Shown: positions 60,268 to 64,000 of the stretch, piece after piece
Layout of the letters: every line of letters begins with the position of its first letter
How positions within the stretch are numbered: the first letter of the stretch is position 1
Assembly: GCA_052298855.1 (NCBI GenBank)
Contig: DAVZXP010000001.1
Coordinates: forward strand, 186,001-250,000
Reading direction: 5' to 3'
Origin: Fimenecus sp052298855
GTDB taxonomy: Bacteria; Bacillota; Clostridia; Oscillospirales; Acutalibacteraceae
DNA length: 64,000 nt
Notes under the pieces: generated by a model
What the model was told of the DNA's origin: nothing
Seen by the model: the letters and a program-made list of their open reading frames with translations, nothing else
The model's database searches: none
Made by a program: the position numbers and the translations under genes

Positions 60268-60382
60268 CGTACATCTCCGTAAAGTAAACGGATGCGATAT
60301 GTATATGCGGATTTGTTTTAGGGCAAACTGCTTATTGTATTACGGCTCTTTACGGTAAAACAGGAAAGGAGTTCATGTTACA
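60268..60382 (+). promoter_or_regulatory. Structured 5' leader of the scaffold/GGGtGRT operon
   Basis: The leader can fold in two ways. CCGTAAAG at 60277-60284 is exactly complementary to CTTTACGG at 60348-60355, a long-range pair. The first segment can instead fold with the adjacent ACGGATGCGAT at about 60287-60297. Such exclusive pairings are seen in riboswitches and attenuators, but there is no known class I can name. The ribosome-binding site GAAAGGAG follows just downstream. Confidence 0.4.
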
Positions 60383-61078
60383 ATGATTAACTATTCACAT
60401 GAAGTTGAAACAATGTGCTGTGTTGCTAAAGGACCGCACCATGATCCCGCTCCCATTCCCGAAGAAGGCAAATGGGTAGCTGCAAAGCAGATTACAGACA
60501 TTTCGGGTTACACACACGGTATTGGCTGGTGTGCACCTCAGCAGGGCTGCTGCAAGCTCTCACTTAACGTTAAAAACGGAATTATCGAAGAGGCTCTTGT
60601 TGAGACTGTCGGTTGCTCGGGTATGACTCACTCGGCGGCAATGGCAGCGGAAATTCTTCCGGGCAAGACTGTTCTTGAGGCTCTTAATACAGACCTTGTT
60701 TGTGATGCTATCAATACAGCAATGAGAGAGTTGTTCTTGCAGATCGTTTACGGTCGTACACAGTCTGCTTTCTCTGATGACGGGCTTGTTATCGGCGCAG
60801 GTATGGAGGATCTCGGTAAGGGCTTCCGTTCAATGGTCGGCACAATGTACGGCACAAAGGCAAAGGGAGTTCGTTACCTTGAAATGACAGAGGGCTATTG
60901 CACAAGAATGGCTCTTGATGAGAACGACGAGGTTATCGGCTATGAGTTCGTTTCGCTCGGCAAGATGACAGATTTCATCAAGCAGGGTATGGAGCCCAAC
61001 GAAGCATATAAGAAATCAATCGGAACTTACGGCAGATTTGATGAGGCCGCTAAGTATATCGATCCGAGAAAAGAATAA
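60383..61078 (+). CDS. Iron-sulfur cluster assembly scaffold-like protein
   Basis: A 231-residue protein related to IscU/NifU-type scaffolds. The segment VETVGCSGMTHSAAMAAEILPGKTVLEAL (about residues 73-101) matches the family's GC..S.S region. Cys residues at 12, 13, 50, 56, 57, 78, 107 and 173 could hold a cluster. It is longer than IscU (about 125), with extra N- and C-terminal parts. It lies 18 bp before the GGGtGRT gene and shares its promoter, so the two probably act together. Exact function is unproven. Confidence 0.82.
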   Translation: MINYSHEVETMCCVAKGPHHDPAPIPEEGKWVAAKQITDISGYTHGIGWCAPQQGCCKLSLNVKNGIIEEALVETVGCSGMTHSAAMAAEILPGKTVLEALNTDLVCDAINTAMRELFLQIVYGRTQSAFSDDGLVIGAGMEDLGKGFRSMVGTMYGTKAKGVRYLEMTEGYCTRMALDENDEVIGYEFVSLGKMTDFIKQGMEPNEAYKKSIGTYGRFDEAAKYIDPRKE

Positions 61079-61096
61079 GAGAGGGAGGATTTAACA

Positions 61097-62098
61097 ATGG
61101 CACAGTTTGAAGGTTACGAAAGACGTGAGGCTAAAATCCTCGCAACTCTTAAAGAATATGGCATTTCGTCAATCGACGAGTGTAAAGAAATTTGTGCAGA
61201 AAAAGGCATTGACCCCTATACAATCGTACAGGAAACACAGCCTATCTGCTTTGAGAACGCTAAGTGGGCTTACACCGTAGGCGCTGCAATCGCTATTAAG
61301 TCAGGTTGCACAAAGGCTGCTGATGCGGCTGCCGCTATCGGCGTTGGTCTTCAGAGCTTCTGCATCCCCGGTTCTGTTGCTGAAAACCGTAAAGTTGGTC
61401 TCGGTCACGGAAACCTCGGTAAGATGCTCCTTTCCGAAGAGACAGAGTGCTTCTGCTTCCTTGCAGGACACGAGAGCTTTGCAGCTGCTGAGGGCGCAAT
61501 CAAAATCGCTCTTAACGCAAACAAAGTTCGTCAGAAGAACCTCAGAGTTATCTTGAACGGTCTCGGTAAGGACGCTGCTTACATTATTTCAAGAATCAAC
61601 GGCTTCACATATTGTGAAACAGAGTTTGATCCCTACTCGGAAACCGTTAAGGTTACAGAGCAGAGAGCATTCTCAAACGGTCCGAGAGCTGATGTTAAGT
61701 GCTACGGCGCTGACAACGTTCCCGAGGGCGTTGCTATCATGAAGCTTGAAAATGTCGGCGTTTCAATCACAGGTAACTCAACCAACCCGACAAGATTCCA
61801 GCATCCCGTTGCAGGCACATACAAAAAGTGGTGCGTTGAAAACGGCGTTAAGTATTTCTCGGTTGCTTCGGGCGGCGGCACAGGCCGTACACTTCACCCC
61901 GACAACATGGCAGCAGGCCCCTCTTCTTACGGCATGACCGATACAATGGGAAGAATGCACTCGGACGCTCAGTTCGCAGGCTCGTCCTCTGTTCCGGCTC
62001 ACGTTGAAATGATGGGACTTATCGGTATGGGTAACAACCCGATGGTTGGTGCTACCGTAGCAGTTGCAGTTGCAGTTGAGGAAGCAATGAAAGCATAA
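61097..62098 (+). CDS. GGGtGRT protein, function unknown
   Basis: A 333-residue protein of the family named for its GGGtGRT motif, here ASGGGTGRTLHPDN at about residues 257-270. Other conserved features are a Gly-rich C-terminus (PAHVEMMGLIGMGNNPMVG) and many Cys (29, 33, 51, 71, 89, 118, 120, 173, 202, 246). It is probably cytosolic and very well expressed, judging by its strong AGGGAGG site and codon bias. It is invariably found, to my knowledge, beside the scaffold-like gene in gut Clostridia. No catalytic activity is known. Confidence 0.88.
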   Translation: MAQFEGYERREAKILATLKEYGISSIDECKEICAEKGIDPYTIVQETQPICFENAKWAYTVGAAIAIKSGCTKAADAAAAIGVGLQSFCIPGSVAENRKVGLGHGNLGKMLLSEETECFCFLAGHESFAAAEGAIKIALNANKVRQKNLRVILNGLGKDAAYIISRINGFTYCETEFDPYSETVKVTEQRAFSNGPRADVKCYGADNVPEGVAIMKLENVGVSITGNSTNPTRFQHPVAGTYKKWCVENGVKYFSVASGGGTGRTLHPDNMAAGPSSYGMTDTMGRMHSDAQFAGSSSVPAHVEMMGLIGMGNNPMVGATVAVAVAVEEAMKA

Positions 62099-62115
62099 TT
62101 TCACAGCAATAATTT

Positions 62116-62147
62116 AAGGCAGGTAAGAAATTACCTGCCTTGTTTTT
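62116..62147 (+). terminator. Intrinsic terminator after GGGtGRT gene
   Basis: An 11-bp stem (62116-62126 with 62131-62141) with a GAAA tetraloop, followed by GTTTTT. Confidence 0.92.
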
Positions 62148-62364
62148 ATGTGCTTTTTCTTTTTGTTGTGTCCTTACGCTGTCGGGTTTGCTCGACTTCA
62201 GACAACCCTTGCGATATTGCCGGGAAAGCATTATCGGTGTCGGCAGTCGGCTGAATTTCATAAGTGCCGTACTTGTTCAACATTCCGTAAGCCGATTTCG
62301 GATTGCCCTGTATATTTGCCGTGCTCTCGTCAAGCCTTTTATGCGAAGTGCGCTTCTTTTTCAT
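62146..62364 (-). CDS. Small hypothetical protein
   Basis: A 72-residue hydrophilic protein with a basic N-terminus (MKKKRTSHKR) and a conserved-looking core NPKSAYGMLNKYGTYEIQPTADTDN, then a charged tail. The core looks like a small family of Clostridia proteins, but I cannot name it with confidence. GGGTGAT lies upstream of the ATG. It is convergent with the GGGtGRT gene. Confidence 0.6.
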   Translation of the reverse strand: MKKKRTSHKRLDESTANIQGNPKSAYGMLNKYGTYEIQPTADTDNAFPAISQGLSEVEQTRQRKDTTKRKST

Positions 62365-62415
62365 TTAATCACCCGTAATATTTTATCCCGAAATGATTAA
62401 ATTATGCGTTTTTGC

Positions 62416-63003
62416 TTATTTCTTGCCCTTTAACAGCGGTTTGATTTTTGAAAAATATGCGTTGCCGTCAGTTTCGCCGAATTTTTTAACAAGGGCGTTA
62501 TGCATGCCCTCTTTTGTCTTACAGGTCATTGTAATTTTCGCTATCGTCTTTGAAATGGTGCGGTCGCCGATTATTTCAAGAACGCTGTTTTCGATTTTTT
62601 CGATTTCCTCTAAATTGTTACCCTCGCAAATCGCACGAATTTGCTTTACAGAGTAACCACGGTTGCACCAATATTGGCAAACAAACGAAAAACCTTGGTC
62701 CTTTGAAACGATATAATAAGTGGTTTCCTTATCGTTATACTTGCCCATCAAATAGCCTATATAGGTGTCAAGCTGAGCGTCGAGAGCGTCATGGAAAATC
62801 TTATCCGTGCCGGTGATTTTCACATTCGCTTCCTTGAAAACGGTTTTTGCTGCGGACTTTTGGATTTTCTCAACCGCCTTGATGTCGATTTTCGGTGCGT
62901 TTGTGCTGAAAAACACAACGACAACGTCGGTATCCAAAAGCCTTTCGATACCGTTTAAGCCTGCAACGGATGTGTTTTCATAGTCAATAACATAAATGCT
63001 CAT
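62416..63003 (-). CDS. PIN/NYN-like domain protein
   Basis: A 195-residue protein whose N-terminal half looks like a PIN/NYN nuclease fold: Asp in VIDYENTSVAGLNG (residue 7), acidic residues in HDALDAQLDTYIGYL (about 71-85), and YYIVSKDQGFSF (about 96-107). These would hold metal ions in an RNase. The C-terminal 70 residues are helical and basic and may bind RNA. GAGGTGG precedes the ATG. No antitoxin gene is evident next to it. Nuclease function is inferred from motif spacing only. Confidence 0.68.
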   Translation of the reverse strand: MSIYVIDYENTSVAGLNGIERLLDTDVVVVFFSTNAPKIDIKAVEKIQKSAAKTVFKEANVKITGTDKIFHDALDAQLDTYIGYLMGKYNDKETTYYIVSKDQGFSFVCQYWCNRGYSVKQIRAICEGNNLEEIEKIENSVLEIIGDRTISKTIAKITMTCKTKEGMHNALVKKFGETDGNAYFSKIKPLLKGKK

Positions 63004-63021
63004 TTTGCCACCTCAATAAAA

Positions 63022-63504
63022 TCACTTGTGATATTTGCCACCCGAGGAAATTTGAAAAGCCCTGTATATCTGCTCTAAAAGCATTATACGAGCCATTTGG
63101 TGCGGAAATGTCATCTGCGACATCGAAAACTTGAAATCGGACATATTTTTAATCTCGTCGCTCAATCCGAATGAACTTCCGATTATAAAAACGATATTGC
63201 TTTTGCCGTTTACCGCTATTTCAGACAATTTTTGACTAAAAGCCTCACTCGATGATTGCTTGCCCTCAATGCACATTGAAAATACATATGAATTTGACGG
63301 GATTTTAGCCTTTATTTGCTGTGCCTCGGCGGTAAGAGCGTTTTTTATTTCGTTTTCAGACGGATTGTCCGACAGCATTTTCGGGGATAACTCGACAATG
63401 TTCATTTTGCAATATGCAGAAAGTCGCTTTTGGTATTCTTCCGAAAACTCACGCATATATTTTTCTTTGAGCTTGCCCAAAGCTATGATTGTTATGCCAA
63501 TCAT
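63022..63504 (-). CDS. rlmH: 23S rRNA (pseudouridine-1915-N3)-methyltransferase
   Basis: A 160-residue SPOUT methyltransferase RlmH, acting on helix 69 of 23S rRNA. The knot region FIIGSSFGLSDEIK and the C-terminal MTFPHQMARIMLLEQIYRAFQI...YHK are characteristic. The ATG at 63504 follows GGCGGTGAT and overlaps the walJ stop by 4 nt. This gene is often near the origin in Firmicutes. Confidence 0.95.
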   Translation of the reverse strand: MIGITIIALGKLKEKYMREFSEEYQKRLSAYCKMNIVELSPKMLSDNPSENEIKNALTAEAQQIKAKIPSNSYVFSMCIEGKQSSSEAFSQKLSEIAVNGKSNIVFIIGSSFGLSDEIKNMSDFKFSMSQMTFPHQMARIMLLEQIYRAFQISSGGKYHK

Positions 63505-64000
63505 AACATCACCGCCTTTGAGTCCCAAACAGGCTTTGCGATTTTGAGAATATAGTCGCTGTCCTCCTTTGCGCCTGCGCAGGTAAGAGATGCATAAGTT
63601 GTTTGATATGCAAGCTCGGGGAAATTGTTTTCCTTGCTCAAATGTCCTAAAATAAGCCTTGTAGTACCGCTTTCGAGAAGCTTAACCGCTTCGTCGGCGC
63701 AAGAATCGTTTGAGAGATGTCCCTTTTCACCGAGAATTCTCTTTTTAAGCGGATACGGATATTTCGTGCTGTTTTCAAGCATATGTATATCGTGGTTTGA
63801 CTCAAGTAAAACAAGGTCAGAGCCTGAAATTGCATTGTGCACGGTGCTCGTCATAATGCCGAGGTCGGTTGCAACGGAGATTTTTCTTCCGTCGGGTGTT
63901 TCGACAACATATCCGCAGCTTTCAATTGCGTCGTGAGAGGTGCGGAACGGCTTTACGAATATACCGTTTGCATCATAGCCGTTTTCGTCAATCGGTGAGG
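63501..64000 (-). CDS. walJ: MBL-fold metallohydrolase WalJ (YycJ), 3' part
   Basis: The C-terminal 165 or so residues of a metallo-beta-lactamase-fold protein cut by the window edge. Reading from 64000 gives FRTSHDAIESCGYVVETPDG, VATDLGIMT, LESNHD, EKGHLSND and LILGHLSKENN, the pattern of WalJ/YycJ, linked to wall and DNA-processing control near the walRK system. The start is outside the window. Its stop overlaps rlmH, so the two are co-transcribed. Confidence 0.88.
   Translation of the reverse strand, partial: SPIDENGYDANGIFVKPFRTSHDAIESCGYVVETPDGRKISVATDLGIMTSTVHNAISGSDLVLLESNHDIHMLENSTKYPYPLKKRILGEKGHLSNDSCADEAVKLLESGTTRLILGHLSKENNFPELAYQTTYASLTCAGAKEDSDYILKIAKPVWDSKAVML

Noticed and set aside
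1..64000. rRNA, tRNA or CRISPR arrays
   Set aside because: No rRNA segments, no tRNA cloverleafs in the intergenic gaps and no regularly spaced repeats were found by eye. A tRNA hidden in a short gap cannot be fully excluded without a covariance search.

Overview
The window looks like the replication-origin region of a low-to-medium GC, Gram-positive anaerobe of the Clostridia, most likely Oscillospiraceae/Ruminococcus-like. The reasons are the gene order rpmH-rnpA-yidD-yidC-khpB-mnmE-mnmG-rsmG-noc-parA-parB left of dnaA and dnaA-dnaN-S4-recF-remB-gyrB-gyrA right of it, three perfect parS sites, LL-diaminopimelate aminotransferase (dapL), a dockerin-bearing secreted protein, and an iron-sulfur scaffold/GGGtGRT gene pair typical of gut Clostridia. 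These taxon statements are inference; no rRNA or tRNA gene is visible.

Layout. 1-8 kb: a VanZ-like membrane protein, an eroded insertion-sequence fragment, glycogen phosphorylase, a small membrane protein, the rpsO-pnp pair with two leader/intergenic RNA structures, and a leucine-rich-repeat dockerin protein. 8-15 kb: ribosome hibernation factor, adenosylhomocysteinase, a DUF4474-like lipoprotein, a YfbR-type HD phosphatase, then aspS and hisS. 15-22 kb: a leftward cell-shape cluster mreB-mreC-mreD-mrdA-minD-mgsA that appears to run into hisS-aspS, with an OGG-type glycosylase upstream. 22-28 kb: a cluster of DnaA-box-like 9-mers in a gene-poor stretch, a GH13 enzyme, a DUF1836/YbjQ pair, a zinc alcohol dehydrogenase, a low-molecular-weight phosphatase gene split by a 277-bp palindromic-ended element, and serS. 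29-39 kb: the leftward chromosome-partition, tRNA-modification and membrane-insertion block. 39.3-41.3 kb: the origin region around dnaA. 41-62 kb: rightward replication genes, gyrase, an Mrp ATPase, guaB, glyA, an ANTAR protein, dapF-dapL-purB, galU and the scaffold/GGGtGRT operon. 62-64 kb: leftward genes including a PIN/NYN-like protein, rlmH and the 3' part of walJ, which is cut by the window edge.

How the genes work together. Genes from about 28 to 39 kb run leftward and genes from 39.7 to 62 kb run rightward, so transcription diverges from the dnaA region as expected at a bidirectional origin. DnaA, DnaN, RecF and gyrase initiate and support replication; ParA, ParB and parS segregate origins; MreBCD, PBP2 and MinD couple this to wall growth and division; RpmH, RnpA, YidD, YidC, KhpB, MnmE/G and RsmG serve ribosome, tRNA and membrane biogenesis. 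GlgP and the intracellular GH13 enzyme point to storage glucan or maltodextrin metabolism.

Most interesting signals: (1) the phosphatase gene interrupted just after its catalytic Cys codon by an element with 22-bp perfect inverted ends; (2) a DnaA recognition helix reading GGKTH instead of GGRDH together with repeated TTTTGAACA/TTATCAACA 9-mers in two places; (3) the scaffold/GGGtGRT operon with a structured leader; (4) an rpsO leader that can pair with its own ribosome-binding site and an 85-nt hairpin before pnp.
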